NCBI RefSeq assembly: GCF_034387475.1
Contig: NZ_JAXCIL010000005.1
Coordinates: forward strand, 1-64,000
DNA length: 64,000 bases
Source: Pseudomonas sp. Teo4
GTDB taxonomy: Bacteria > Pseudomonadota > Gammaproteobacteria > Pseudomonadales > Pseudomonadaceae
Direction: 5' to 3'
Of this stretch, positions 21,515-32,266 are shown in pieces; position 1 is the stretch's first letter, and each line of letters begins with the position of its first letter. A program made the position numbers and the translations under genes. Under the pieces are notes generated by a model. The model was not told the origin of the DNA and ran no database searches. It was given only the letters and a program-made list of their open reading frames with translations.

Positions 21515-21727
21515 ATGGCTGAGCGTCAGAACGGTACCGTCAAGTGGTTCAATGACGAGAAAGGTTACGGCTTCATCACCCCAGAAAGCGGTCCGGATCT
21601 GTTCGTACACTTCCGCGCTATCGAAGGCAACGGCTTCAAGAGCCTGAAAGAAGGCCAAAAGGTCACCTTCGAAGCCGTGCAAGGCCAGAAAGGCATGCAG
21701 GCTGACAAGGTTCAGGTCGCCGGCTAA
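21515..21727 (+). CDS. Cold-shock family protein (CspA-like)
   Basis: A 70-aa OB-fold nucleic-acid chaperone. RNP1 KGYGFITP and RNP2-like LFVHFRAI are intact. ATG 21515 follows AGGAAATAA. The leader upstream is long and AT-rich, as in cold-shock mRNAs whose leaders fold differently with temperature. Ends before a strong intrinsic terminator. Which csp paralogue this is cannot be told here. Confidence 0.93.
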   Translation: MAERQNGTVKWFNDEKGYGFITPESGPDLFVHFRAIEGNGFKSLKEGQKVTFEAVQGQKGMQADKVQVAG

Positions 21728-21746
21728 GCCGAACCCGACTTCGAAG

Positions 21747-21779
21747 AAAAGCCCCTGCCAAGTGCAGGGGCTTTTTTTT
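21747..21779 (+). terminator. Rho-independent terminator of the cold-shock gene
   Basis: GCCCCTGC (21751-21758), short loop, GCAGGGGC, followed by eight T. A textbook intrinsic terminator. Confidence 0.93.
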
Positions 21780-21819
21780 GCCCGTAGAATAGCGGCTTCG
21801 TCATACGGAGCTGCAACGC

Positions 21820-22308
21820 ATGTCCAAGCCTCTGCTCACCCCTCAGGGAGATTTCCCACCCGCTGGCCTGGGCCGGCGCCTGGCGGCGATGTTCTATGAC
21901 TTCCTGTTGTGCACGGCACTGCTGATCGTCACCGCAGGTGCTTACAAGATGATCCAGATGAGCATCATCGGCGAAGCCCGCATGCGCGAACTGACCGATG
22001 CCGGCGCGCTGGATGGCGACCCGCTGCTATCGACGATCCTGCTGTTTGCGTTGTTCGGCTTCTTCGCCAAATTCTGGACCCATGGTGGGCAGACGCTGGG
22101 AATGCAGGTGTGGGGGGTGCGCGTGCAGAACGCCGATGGCAGTGCCATCAGCCTGTGGCAAGCGCTGTTGCGCTTCGTGGTGTCGATTGCCTCTTGGCTG
22201 TGCCTGGGGATGGGGTTCTTCTGGGCACTGATCGATAAGCGCAAGCGCGGCTGGCATGACATCTATTCCGAGACGCAGTTGGTGCGAGTACCCAAACAGA
22301 AGAAGTGA
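21820..22308 (+). CDS. RDD family membrane protein
   Basis: A 162-aa inner-membrane protein. The RDD signature is the Arg-x7-Asp arrangement in GLGRRLAAMFYDFLL; three membrane spans lie at about 24-46, 66-86 and 116-138. A second family feature is GQTLGMQVWGVRV. Specific function unknown. It converges on lptG across the large palindromic element. Confidence 0.85.
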   Translation: MSKPLLTPQGDFPPAGLGRRLAAMFYDFLLCTALLIVTAGAYKMIQMSIIGEARMRELTDAGALDGDPLLSTILLFALFGFFAKFWTHGGQTLGMQVWGVRVQNADGSAISLWQALLRFVVSIASWLCLGMGFFWALIDKRKRGWHDIYSETQLVRVPKQKK

Positions 22309-22340
22309 TATTGGCCGTAGGTGTAGGTCGAGAGGGCTGC

Positions 22341-22584
22341 AGCGCCTGCGAGATCGAGCGCCGCCCGCGCGGCGCATCGCGAGCAAGGCTCGCTCCTACG
22401 TTTGTTTACGGCCAGTAACGCCTATGACAGGCGCGCGCGACCGCCTTGTTTGCACGGCTCGATATTGCGTCGTGCACCAAAGCGTTCGCGCGAAAATCCC
22501 ACAGGAAAAACTGGCCCGAAACAAACGTAGGAGCGAGCCTTGCTCGCGATGCGCCGCGCGGGCGGCGCTCGATCTCGCAAGCGC
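22341..22584. repeat. 240-bp near full-length palindromic element, copy A
   Basis: Outer arms of about 65 bp (22341-22405 and 22520-22584) are nearly identical inverted repeats containing the small hairpin GCGAGCaagGCTCGC. The inner 115 bp are also an imperfect inverted repeat (for example GCGCGCGACCGCCTTG against CAAAGCGTTCGCGCGA), folding around 22462 (ctcgatattgcg). The whole unit can form one hairpin. It fills the 300-bp gap between convergent RDD and lptG genes. The inner part matches copy B in reverse orientation, so it is a repeated element, not chance symmetry. Confidence 0.85.
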
Positions 22585-22608
22585 TACATCACTAAAGCCA
22601 CACCATCA

Positions 22609-23670
22609 TCACCCGGCCCGGCGCAACAGCCACAAACCAGCCACGGCGCAGATCCCTGCCGGGATCACCACCGCCAGCAGCGGCGGGAAGCCGAACACCT
22701 GGCTCGACGGGCCAAGCAGGTCCTGACCGATGCGGAACACGAAGCCTACCAGAACACCGGTGAACACCCGCTGGCCGAGCGTTACCGAGCGCAGAGGGCC
22801 GAAGATGAAGGAAATCGCCATCAGCACCAGCGCCGCGGTCACCGCAGGCTGCAGCACCTTGGTCCAGAACGCCAGCCAGTAACGTGCGTTGTTCAGACCC
22901 TGGTCGGACAGGTAGTGGATGTAGTCCCACAAGCCGGTGATCGACAACGACTCGGGTGCCAACACCACGGTATTGAGCAACTGCGGCGTAACCGAGACAT
23001 CCCAGCGTTCCTGCGGCGCCTTCACCACTTCGGTGTGATCGCCACGGAAATAGGTGGTGCTGACGTCGCTGAGCACCCAGTGATCCTGACTGTACTGCGC
23101 ACGGCGGGCGAAGCTTGAGGTGATGATCTTGCGCTCGTTGTCGAAACGGTACCGAGTCACGCCCAGCAGCAGGCCATTGGGCTGCACGGCGTTGATATGC
23201 ACGAACTCGTCACCCTGACGGTGCCACATGCCGCGCTTGGAGCTTTGCGCCTCGCCCCCGCCCTGGGCCAGGGAACGGTCGGCCTGGGCCTTGTTCTCGG
23301 TAACCGGGGCGACGTATTCGCCAATCAGCAGGCCCACCAGCATCAGCACCAGCATCGGCTTCATCACCGCCCAGACGATGCGGCCGATGGAAACGCCGGC
23401 GGCGCGCATGATGGTCAGCTCACTGCTGCTGGCCAGGCTGCCGAGGCCGACCAGACAGCCGATCAATGCAGCCATCGGCAGCATTTCGTACAGACGGCGA
23501 GGTGCAGTCAGCAGCACGAAGTTGCCGGCCTCCATCACCGTGTAGGTGTCGCTCAGGTCGCTCATCTCATCGATGAAGGCAAACAGCGAGGCCAGCCCGA
23601 GGATGATCCCCAGTACCGCCAGAATGGCCAGCAGCACGCTCTGGCCGATGTAACGGTCGAGCTTAGCCAT
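22609..23670 (-). CDS. lptG: LPS export permease LptG
   Basis: Inner-membrane permease that, with LptF and the ATPase LptB, extracts LPS from the inner membrane and feeds LptC/LptA. 353 aa; membrane spans at both ends (about 9-37, 56-80, 98-120 and three after 265) flank a periplasmic jellyroll domain. The start ATG 23670 overlaps the lptF stop by 8 bases (ATGGCTAA), so translation is coupled. Confidence 0.94.
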   Translation of the reverse strand: MAKLDRYIGQSVLLAILAVLGIILGLASLFAFIDEMSDLSDTYTVMEAGNFVLLTAPRRLYEMLPMAALIGCLVGLGSLASSSELTIMRAAGVSIGRIVWAVMKPMLVLMLVGLLIGEYVAPVTENKAQADRSLAQGGGEAQSSKRGMWHRQGDEFVHINAVQPNGLLLGVTRYRFDNERKIITSSFARRAQYSQDHWVLSDVSTTYFRGDHTEVVKAPQERWDVSVTPQLLNTVVLAPESLSITGLWDYIHYLSDQGLNNARYWLAFWTKVLQPAVTAALVLMAISFIFGPLRSVTLGQRVFTGVLVGFVFRIGQDLLGPSSQVFGFPPLLAVVIPAGICAVAGLWLLRRAG

Positions 23671-24778
23671 GGGCCACCTCCGCACGACGGGCGGCACGCT
23701 TGAGGCGCAGCGGTTCCCAATACATCAGGCCCAGACCGATGAGCAGGAACAGGCCATGCACCCACCAGATACCCAGGCCAATCGGCAACTTGCCCTTTTC
23801 CAGGGCGCCACGAACGGAAATCAGCATCGTCAGGTAGGCCATGTACAGAAGAATCGCCGGCAGCAGCTTGAGGAAGCGGCCCTGGCGCGGATTGACCCTG
23901 GCCAGCGGTACGGCCAGCAAGGTCACGATGAACACCAGAATCGGCAGCGACAGGCGCCATTGCAGCTCGGCGCGCTCGCGCAGGCCTTTCTGGCCGATCA
24001 GCTGGGAGGTCGGGATCGCTTCGCGCTCGGTCACTTCCTCGCTGACTTCAGGCTTGGGCAGCAACACCCCATAGGTGTCGTACTTGATGGCACGGTAATC
24101 GGCCTGGCCAGGGTTGCCGTCGTAACGGTAGCCGTTCTCCAGAACCAGATAGCGGTTGCCGTCGGCCTGCACTTCCTGGTGGCCTTTCTCGGCGACCAGC
24201 ACCGACGGTGCACGGTCCTTGGTCTTGTCCTGGTTGAAGCGCTTCTCGGAAATGAACACGCCACCGAGGTTGATACGGTCGTCCGTCAGTTGCTCGGTGT
24301 AAGTCACCCGCGAGCCGTCACGCAGGGTCTGGAAACGGCCCGGCACCAGGGTGTCGAACTCGGTCAGGGCATCCTGCTGGCTGATGATCTGCTGGACCTG
24401 GGCAACGCCCAGTGGCGCCAGGCTCAGGCTCAGCCAGGCGACCAACACGGCCACCAGCGCCGCCGGGGCCATGGTCAGGCCAAGCAGGCGCTGCTGGCTC
24501 ATGCCGGTGGCGGAAAGCACGGTCATCTCGCTTTCCAGGTACAGCCGGCCATAGGCCAGCAGAATGCCGAGGAACAGGCCCAGCGGCAGGATCAACTGCA
24601 GGAAACCCGGCAAGCGGAAACCCATGATCAGGAACAGTACGCTGGGGTCGAGCACGCCTTGGGCGGCCTGGGCCAGGTACTTGATGAAGCGCCCGCTCAT
24701 GATGATCACCAGCAGCACGGCGCTGACGGCGCTCAAGGTCACCAGGACCTCGCGGGACAGATAACGAAAGACGATCAA
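23663..24778 (-). CDS. lptF: LPS export permease LptF
   Basis: Partner of LptG. 371 aa from a TTG start at 24778: AGGAG sits 7 bases before this TTG, whereas the in-frame GTG three codons earlier would overlap the ribosome site. The protein then starts (M)IVFRYLSREVL, as LptF proteins of related pseudomonads do. Spans at the N-terminus (about 11-37, 53-73, 100-120) and C-terminus (about 270-345) flank a periplasmic domain. First gene of lptFG, divergent from pepA. Confidence 0.93.
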   Translation of the reverse strand: MIVFRYLSREVLVTLSAVSAVLLVIIMSGRFIKYLAQAAQGVLDPSVLFLIMGFRLPGFLQLILPLGLFLGILLAYGRLYLESEMTVLSATGMSQQRLLGLTMAPAALVAVLVAWLSLSLAPLGVAQVQQIISQQDALTEFDTLVPGRFQTLRDGSRVTYTEQLTDDRINLGGVFISEKRFNQDKTKDRAPSVLVAEKGHQEVQADGNRYLVLENGYRYDGNPGQADYRAIKYDTYGVLLPKPEVSEEVTEREAIPTSQLIGQKGLRERAELQWRLSLPILVFIVTLLAVPLARVNPRQGRFLKLLPAILLYMAYLTMLISVRGALEKGKLPIGLGIWWVHGLFLLIGLGLMYWEPLRLKRAARRAEVAHG

Positions 24779-24858
24779 ACCAGACACTCCTGGGTTGTCA
24801 GGGGCGGACTGCCAAACAATGGCGCCAGACTATGACGTAGTACAGCCAGACCAATGCT

Positions 24859-24924
24859 GGTTCGCCAACGGCGAACCTCCATAAAAAGTGCGCGCATTAT
24901 CCTGTGATTGACCGCGCCTGTCAC
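24859..24924 (-). promoter_or_regulatory. Promoter and leader dyad of lptFG
   Basis: On the minus strand GTGACA (24924-24919), 17 bp, GATAAT (24901-24896) makes a good sigma-70 promoter. The start would be near 24889, giving a leader of about 110 nt that holds a perfect 8-bp dyad, GGTTCGCC-aac-GGCGAACC (24859-24877). The rest of the 301-bp gap to pepA shows no gene; pepA's own promoter was not identified. Confidence 0.55.
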
Positions 24925-25058
24925 TTGGCCGCGCATGAAGCCGCACTTCGGGGTTGTCAGCACGCTTGTCGCAGGCTCAAACTGGCAGCTTTTCCACTGG
25001 CACGCGACCACGCGGCCAAGCCCGCCCGGCGCACGCAAACATTCAGCGCCTACGGTAA

Positions 25059-26573
<1,515 letters not shown>

Positions 26574-26623
26574 AGCCGTGAAACCGGTGGCGCCCCGTGC
26601 GCCACCGGCCGGCAGAACACATC

Positions 26624-27052
26624 ATGAGCAAAGTCGATTTCTACATCCTGCCCACCGACTCCCTGTCGGCGCGGCTGGATTTCGCCTGCAAGCTGTGCGA
26701 GAAGGCCTGGCGGCTCGGCCACCGGGTCTACCTGCATTGCCAGGACGCCGAGCAGCGCAATGAGCTGGACCAGCGCCTATGGCGCTTCAAGGGCGAGGCG
26801 TTCGTACCTCACGACCTGGCCGAGGCGCATGCCGATGCCAGGGTAGCCTTAGGCCTGGCTGACGATGCTGGCGACCACCGTGACCTGCTGATCAACCTCG
26901 GCGCTTCGGTGCCAGGGTTCGTCGACCAGTTCGAACGGGTTGCCGAAATCGTCGTCGAGGAGCCCGGTATCCGCCAATCCGCACGCGAACGATTCCGTTT
27001 CTACCGCGAACGGGGCTATGCTCTGCAAGACCACCGCTTACAGCGACTTTGA
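26624..27052 (+). CDS. holC: DNA polymerase III chi subunit
   Basis: Clamp-loader accessory protein that links the replicase to single-strand-binding protein. 142 aa, opening SKVDFYILP with CKLCEKAW and VYLHCQD, typical of HolC. ATG 26624 chosen over the in-frame upstream TTG-type starts for homology. Placement between pepA and valS is conserved in gamma-proteobacteria. Confidence 0.92.
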   Translation: MSKVDFYILPTDSLSARLDFACKLCEKAWRLGHRVYLHCQDAEQRNELDQRLWRFKGEAFVPHDLAEAHADARVALGLADDAGDHRDLLINLGASVPGFVDQFERVAEIVVEEPGIRQSARERFRFYRERGYALQDHRLQRL

Positions 27053-27057
27053 CGACG

Positions 27058-27423
27058 ATGGACAAGCCTTCCGCCCTACCCGATTCCACCCATCTGCTCG
27101 ACGACCTGGAGTCGATTCGCCAGCTTCTGGGTGACGCCAACCTGCAACCGCCGTTGCTGACCGAAACGGTCGAACAGATTCCCTTGCTGCTCGACGAGCC
27201 TGCTGGCAACCCGCCGGTGAATGCGGCACCGCCTGCCGCCGCGCCAGAGGACGACCCGCAGACCCGCCGCCAGGACACCCTCCTGCACCTGGAGAGCGAA
27301 CTTCGCGCCGCCGCGCAGCAGATCATGCAGGACGTGATCAACGACTTCACCCCGCACATCGAGAACGAAATCAAGCGCCGGCTGGATGCGCGCATGGAGC
27401 GGTTGATCAAGCGTTCGGAGTAA
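27058..27423 (+). CDS. Conserved Pseudomonas protein between holC and valS
   Basis: A 121-aa acidic, soluble protein. Residues 1-70 are proline- and acid-rich and probably flexible (SALPDSTHLLDDLESIRQLLG); residues 75-121 form a long amphipathic helix, likely a coiled coil (LLHLESELRAAAQQIMQDVI). It starts 5 bp after the holC stop, so the two are co-translated or nearly so. I do not recognise a named family. Position suggests a replisome or valS-linked role, but that is inference only. Confidence 0.75.
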   Translation: MDKPSALPDSTHLLDDLESIRQLLGDANLQPPLLTETVEQIPLLLDEPAGNPPVNAAPPAAAPEDDPQTRRQDTLLHLESELRAAAQQIMQDVINDFTPHIENEIKRRLDARMERLIKRSE

Positions 27424-27430
27424 GCTGCAC

Positions 27431-27531
27431 CAGCCCTATCGCCGGCAAGCCGGCTCCCACAGGCAAAACGTTGGCCGCGAGACCGACGCTGAACCTGTGG
27501 GAGCCGGCTTGCCGGCGATAGGGCCGGTACA
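27431..27531. repeat. REP pair before valS
   Basis: Inverted units at 27434-27462 and 27492-27530 with stem GCCGGCaaGCCGGC fill the gap before valS. They may terminate most pepA-operon transcripts. Confidence 0.83.
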
Positions 27532-27609
27532 GGCAGCAGTCGCCTGCGGCCCCCACCTTGGTTATACTTCCCGGCTTTCCCGAATTAATGCCATAGGGTC
27601 CCGCCGCGC

Positions 27610-30456
27610 ATGGATAAGACCTACCAGCCGCACGCCATCGAAACTTCCTGGTACAACACCTGGGAGTCCGAGAACTATTTCGCCCCGCAAGGTGCAGGCG
27701 AGTCCTACACCATCATGATCCCGCCGCCGAACGTGACGGGTAGCCTGCACATGGGCCACGGCTTCAACAACGCGATCATGGACGCCCTGATCCGTTTCCG
27801 CCGCATGCAGGGCCGTAACACCCTGTGGCAGCCAGGTACCGACCACGCCGGTATCGCCACCCAGATGCTGGTCGAGCGCCAGCTCGAAGCCAAGGGCCAG
27901 AACCGCCACGACCTGGGCCGCGAAGCCTTCCTGGACAAGGTCTGGGAATGGAAAGAGCAATCCGGCGGCAACATCAGCCGTCAGATCCGCCGCCTGGGCT
28001 CGTCCGTTGACTGGAGCCGCGAGCGCTTCACCATGGACGACGGCCTGTCCGAAGCGGTCAAGGAAGCCTTCGTGCGCCTGCACGAAGACGGCCTGATCTA
28101 CCGCGGCAAGCGCCTGGTCAACTGGGACACCAAGCTGCACACCGCCATCTCCGACCTGGAAGTTGAAAACCACGACGAGAAAGGCCACCTGTGGAACCTG
28201 CGTTACCCGCTGGCCGACGGCGCGAAAACCGCGGAAGGCAAGGACCACCTGGTCGTCGCCACCACCCGTCCGGAAACCCTGCTGGGTGACGCGGCGGTCG
28301 CCGTCAACCCGAACGACGAGCGCTACCAGGCCCTGATCGGCAAGTTCGTCGAGCTGCCGCTGGTCGGCCGTCGTATTCCGATCATCGCCGACGATTACTG
28401 CGACCCGGAGTTCGGCACCGGCTGCGTGAAGATCACCCCGGCCCACGACTTCAACGACTATGAAGTCGGCAAGCGCCACAACCTGCCGCTGCTCAACATC
28501 TTCGACAAGAACGCCCTGGTGCTGGCAAGCGCTCAGGCCTTCAACCTCGACGGCAGCGTCAACGAGCAGATCGACACCAGCCTGCCCGCCCAGTACGCCA
28601 ACCTGGACCGCTTCGTCGCGCGCAAGCAGATCGTCGCCGACCTGGACGCCCAAGGCCTGCTGGTAAGCATCGATGACCACGCCCTGAAAGTGCCGAAAGG
28701 CGACCGTTCGGGCACCGTCATCGAGCCGTGGCTGACCGACCAGTGGTATGTTTCCACCAAACCGCTGGCCGAGCCTGCCATCGCCGCCGTGGAAGACGGC
28801 CGTATCCAGTTCGTGCCCAAGCAGTACGAAAACATGTACTTCTCCTGGATGCGCGACATCCAGGACTGGTGCATCAGCCGTCAGCTGTGGTGGGGCCACC
28901 GCATTCCGGCCTGGTACGACGAGGCCGGCCAGGTCTATGTCGGCCGCAACGAAGAAGAAGTCCGTGCCAAGCACAACCTGGGTGCCGACGTGGTCCTGCG
29001 TCAGGACGACGACGTACTCGACACCTGGTTCAGCTCGGGCCTGTGGACCTTCTCCACCCTGGGCTGGCCGGAACAGACCGAGTTCCTGAAGACCTTCCAC
29101 TCCACCGACGTGCTGGTCACCGGCTTCGACATCATCTTCTTCTGGGTTGCGCGCATGATCATGCTGACCATGCACCTGATCAAGAACGAAGACGGCACCC
29201 CGCAAGTACCGTTCAAGACCGTCTACGTGCACGGTCTGGTGCGCGACGGCCAGGGCCAGAAAATGTCCAAGTCCAAGGGCAACGTCCTGGACCCGCTGGA
29301 CATCGTCGATGGCATCACCCTCGACGCCCTGCTGGAAAAACGTACCAGCGGCATGATGCAGCCCAAGCTTGCCGAGAAGATCGCCAAGCAGACCAAGGCC
29401 GAGTTCCCCGAAGGCATCGCCAGCTACGGCACCGACGCCCTGCGCTTCACCTTCTGCTCGCTGGCTTCCACCGGTCGTGACATCAAGTTCGACATGGGCC
29501 GCGTCGAGGGTTACCGCAACTTCTGCAACAAGATCTGGAACGCTGCCCGCTACGTCCTGGACAAGGGCGAAGACTGCGGCCAGAACGGCGAGGCCTACGA
29601 GCTGTCGCTGGCCGACCGCTGGATCATCTCGCAGCTGCAACGTACCGAAGCCGAAGTCACCCGCCAGCTCGAGCAATTCCGCTTCGACTTGGCCAGCCAG
29701 GCCCTGTACGAGTTCATCTGGAACCAGTACTGCGACTGGTACCTGGAGCTGTCCAAGCCGGTTCTGTGGGACGAGAACGCCCCGGTCGAGCGCGCCCGTG
29801 GTACCCGTCGCACCCTGGTGCGCGTGCTGGAAGTGGCCCTGCGCCTGGCCCACCCGTTCATGCCGTTCATCACCGAAGAAATCTGGCAGCGCATCGCGCC
29901 GCTGGCCGGCATCGACGGCAAGACCATCATGCTGCAACCGTGGCCGGTGGCGAACGAAGCACGCATCGACGTCGCCGCCGAAGGCGATATCGAGTGGCTG
30001 CAACAGCTGATGGTCGGCCTGCGCAACATCCGCGCCGAAATGAACATCGGCCCAGGCAAGCCGCTGCCGCTGTTCCTGAAGAACGCCAATGCCGACGACC
30101 AGCGTCGCCTGCTGGAAAACGAAGCGTTGCTGAAGAAGCTGGCCAAGGTCGAATCGTTCACCGTACTCGGTGAGCAGGACGAGGCCCCGCTGTCGGCCAC
30201 CGCACTGGTGGGTGACCTGCAGGTGCTGGTACCGATGGCCGGCCTGATCGACAAGGACGCTGAACTGGCTCGCCTGAACAAGGAGATCCAGCGTCTGCAA
30301 GGCGAAGTGGCACGCGTGGGTGGCAAGCTGTCCAATGCCGCCTTCGTCGACAAGGCACCGCCTGCGGTGATCGAGAAGGAACGCGCCAAGCTGGCCGAGT
30401 CCGAGCAGGCCCTGGCCAACTTCACCGAGCAGCATGCGCGGATTGCTGCGCTGTAA
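27610..30456 (+). CDS. valS: Valyl-tRNA synthetase
   Basis: Charges tRNA-Val. 948 aa class I synthetase: HIGH-type HMGH at 47-50, editing domain about 190-330, KMSKS at 551-555, anticodon-binding domain after about 690 and a C-terminal coiled-coil arm (about 880-948, [20 protein letters not shown]). A likely own promoter (ggttatactt) lies just upstream, after the REP pair. Confidence 0.97.
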   Translation: MDKTYQPHAIETSWYNTWESENYFAPQGAGESYTIMIPPPNVTGSLHMGHGFNNAIMDALIRFRRMQGRNTLWQPGTDHAGIATQMLVERQLEAKGQNRHDLGREAFLDKVWEWKEQSGGNISRQIRRLGSSVDWSRERFTMDDGLSEAVKEAFVRLHEDGLIYRGKRLVNWDTKLHTAISDLEVENHDEKGHLWNLRYPLADGAKTAEGKDHLVVATTRPETLLGDAAVAVNPNDERYQALIGKFVELPLVGRRIPIIADDYCDPEFGTGCVKITPAHDFNDYEVGKRHNLPLLNIFDKNALVLASAQAFNLDGSVNEQIDTSLPAQYANLDRFVARKQIVADLDAQGLLVSIDDHALKVPKGDRSGTVIEPWLTDQWYVSTKPLAEPAIAAVEDGRIQFVPKQYENMYFSWMRDIQDWCISRQLWWGHRIPAWYDEAGQVYVGRNEEEVRAKHNLGADVVLRQDDDVLDTWFSSGLWTFSTLGWPEQTEFLKTFHSTDVLVTGFDIIFFWVARMIMLTMHLIKNEDGTPQVPFKTVYVHGLVRDGQGQKMSKSKGNVLDPLDIVDGITLDALLEKRTSGMMQPKLAEKIAKQTKAEFPEGIASYGTDALRFTFCSLASTGRDIKFDMGRVEGYRNFCNKIWNAARYVLDKGEDCGQNGEAYELSLADRWIISQLQRTEAEVTRQLEQFRFDLASQALYEFIWNQYCDWYLELSKPVLWDENAPVERARGTRRTLVRVLEVALRLAHPFMPFITEEIWQRIAPLAGIDGKTIMLQPWPVANEARIDVAAEGDIEWLQQLMVGLRNIRAEMNIGPGKPLPLFLKNANADDQRRLLENEALLKKLAKVESFTVLGEQDEAPLSATALVGDLQVLVPMAGLIDKDAELARLNKEIQRLQGEVARVGGKLSNAAFVDKAPPAVIEKERAKLAESEQALANFTEQHARIAAL

Positions 30457-30491
30457 CTTAAAGTGAAGCCTTAGCGGGCTGCTTTGCAGCC

Positions 30492-30574
30492 CATCGCCGC
30501 GGTTCGTCGCCACGACAAGCCGGCTCCCACAACCTGTGGTAGCCGGCTTGTCGTGGCGACGAACCGCGGCGATG
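30492..30574. repeat. Perfect 34-bp-arm palindrome ahead of rlmF
   Basis: Arms 30492-30525 and 30541-30574 are perfect inverted repeats of 34 bp around a 15-bp centre. They combine the GCCGGC REP stem with the longer arm also at 1747-1790. Right after it come five T (30576-30580), so it can act as the valS terminator although it ends only 18 bp before the rlmF start. Confidence 0.85.
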
Positions 30575-30592
30575 CTTTTTCAGGACCCTACC

Positions 30593-31543
30593 ATGACCGA
30601 CAAACCCACCCTGCACCCGCGCAACCGCCACCAGGGCCGCTACGACTTCCTCAGCCTGATCAAGGCGCACCCTGACCTGGCTCGCTTCACCATCACCAAC
30701 CCCCACGGCAAACCCAGCATCGACTTCGCCAACCCCGAAGCCGTGCGGGTGTTCAACCGTGCCCTGTTGAAGGCCCAGTACGGCATCCAGCACTGGGATA
30801 TCCCTGCCGATTACCTATGCCCGCCGATTCCAGGCCGCGCCGACTATGTCCACGTGGCCGCCGACCTGCTGGCCGAGGACAACGCTGGCGAAATCCCCAA
30901 GGGCCCACAGGTGCGCGCGCTCGATATCGGTGTAGGTGCCAACTGCATCTACCCTCTGCTGGGCCATAGCGACTACCGCTGGCGCTTCCTGGGGTCGGAC
31001 ATCGACCCCGTGGCCCTGGCATCGGCCAAGGCCATCGTCCAGGCCAATGGCCTGAGCAAGGGCATTACCCTGCGCCAGCAGGCCAACCGCAAGCACATCC
31101 TCAGCGGCCTGCTGCAAGAGGACGAACGCTTTGACCTGACGCTGTGCAACCCACCCTTCCACGCTTCCCGCGACGAAGCCACCCGTGGCAGCCAGCGCAA
31201 GTGGAAAAACCTGGGCAAGCAGGACCCCAAGCGCAAGTTGCCTGTGCTGAATTTCGGTGGGCAAAACAACGAACTGTGGTGCGAGGGCGGTGAGATCCGC
31301 TTCGTCACGCAGCTGGTTGGGGAAAGCGTGCAGTACGCTGAGCAAGTTTTGTGGTTCACCAGCCTGGTGTCCAAGGCCAGCAACCTGCCAGGCATCGAGG
31401 CCGCGCTGAAAAAGGCCGGGGCCAAGGCGGTGCGTATCGTCGAAATGGGCCAGGGGCAGAAGCAGAGCCGCATGGTTGCCTGGAGCTTCCAGGATGACGC
31501 CGCGCGCCAGGCCTGGCACGCCCGGCGCAAATCACAGGCATGA
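30593..31543 (+). CDS. rlmF: 23S rRNA (adenine1618-N6)-methyltransferase
   Basis: Methylates A1618 of 23S rRNA using S-adenosylmethionine. 316 aa from ATG 30593 (CAGGA 8 bases upstream). SAM motif [15 protein letters not shown] (about residues 104-118) and catalytic NPPFHAS are present, plus the RlmF-typical [10 protein letters not shown] near the start. An ATG at 30572 in frame lies inside the palindrome and is less likely. Confidence 0.92.
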   Translation: MTDKPTLHPRNRHQGRYDFLSLIKAHPDLARFTITNPHGKPSIDFANPEAVRVFNRALLKAQYGIQHWDIPADYLCPPIPGRADYVHVAADLLAEDNAGEIPKGPQVRALDIGVGANCIYPLLGHSDYRWRFLGSDIDPVALASAKAIVQANGLSKGITLRQQANRKHILSGLLQEDERFDLTLCNPPFHASRDEATRGSQRKWKNLGKQDPKRKLPVLNFGGQNNELWCEGGEIRFVTQLVGESVQYAEQVLWFTSLVSKASNLPGIEAALKKAGAKAVRIVEMGQGQKQSRMVAWSFQDDAARQAWHARRKSQA

Positions 31544-31544
31544 A

Positions 31545-31577
31545 AAAACCGCGCCCGGGCAAGCCGGGCGCGGTTTC
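31545..31577. terminator. Bidirectional terminator between rlmF and the HU gene
   Basis: AACCGCGCCCGG pairs with CCGGGCGCGGTT around a short loop, with an A-run on the left and TTT on the right. It can stop both convergent transcripts; the T-run is better for the minus-strand HU gene. Confidence 0.88.
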
Positions 31578-31593
31578 ATCAAGACATCGACAA

Positions 31594-31875
31594 TTACTTG
31601 TTGATGGCGTCGGTCAGGGCTTTGGCCGGAACGAACTTGACGACTTTCTTGGCAGCGATTTCGATGGCAGCGCCAGTCGAAGGGTTGCGGCCGGTACGGG
31701 CAGGACGCTCGGAGACTTTCAGCTTGCCGATGCCTGGCAGGGTGATTTCAGCGCCGTTTTCCAGTTGGTCAGCAACGATCTGGCCCAGTTGCTCCAGAGC
31801 GTTTTTAGCGGTGGCTTTTGGCGCGGCGATCGATTCGGCGATGTCGGCAATCAGTTGGTCTTTGGTCAATGCCAT
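31594..31875 (-). CDS. hupN: HU-family nucleoid protein (HupN-like)
   Basis: A 93-aa histone-like DNA-bending protein. The HU fold is complete: helical N-terminus (MALTKDQLIADIAESI), then the DNA-binding arm RTGRNPSTGAAIEI. P. putida has three HU genes; this position next to rlmF and ndpA fits hupN, and the symbol rests on context. GAAGGAAC precedes the ATG. Confidence 0.9.
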   Translation of the reverse strand: MALTKDQLIADIAESIAAPKATAKNALEQLGQIVADQLENGAEITLPGIGKLKVSERPARTGRNPSTGAAIEIAAKKVVKFVPAKALTDAINK

Positions 31876-32266
31876 GGTGGTGTTCCTTCCCTAAAAATTC
31901 AGAGGTTATGCAGCGTGCTACGTCGTTATCGGGCCAGCCCCTGAATAATGGAGGGCCGCGCCAATCGCGAATGTAGATTCGAAAATCGGCGTTTGGTTCG
32001 ACACGACGCCAGCAACTGCCAGCAATGCGCCACTTGAGGGGGCGCAAGACCGCGCAAAGCTACCACAGGAATGGATAAATATCCGCTGCCAACTTCGATT
32101 TTGTGTAGGTTTTTCGGGGGTTTGGCCCGAAAACGCAAAAAATTGAACAAAAAACGAACAACAGGCATTTACGCCAACATCTGGCCACTGCATCGCCAGT
32201 GCACTCAGGTAAACTGAGCGACTTTGCAGCGCGGCTATGCACCGCCCAACCCCATTCGAGAATTCC
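31876..32266. promoter_or_regulatory. 391-bp divergent region between the HU gene and ndpA
   Basis: No gene seen. The region is less GC-rich than its surroundings and must hold both promoters. A hairpin TTTTCGGG (32111-32118) with CCCGAAAA (32126-32133) lies about 135 bp before ndpA, followed by an A-rich tract (32137-32157). No clear consensus promoter was identified. Confidence 0.4.

Noticed and set aside
22256..22726. Open frames within the large palindromic element, similar at 52411-52989.
   Set aside because: The encoded peptides match between copies only because the DNA repeat does. They have no start signals and run into real genes in the wrong frame.
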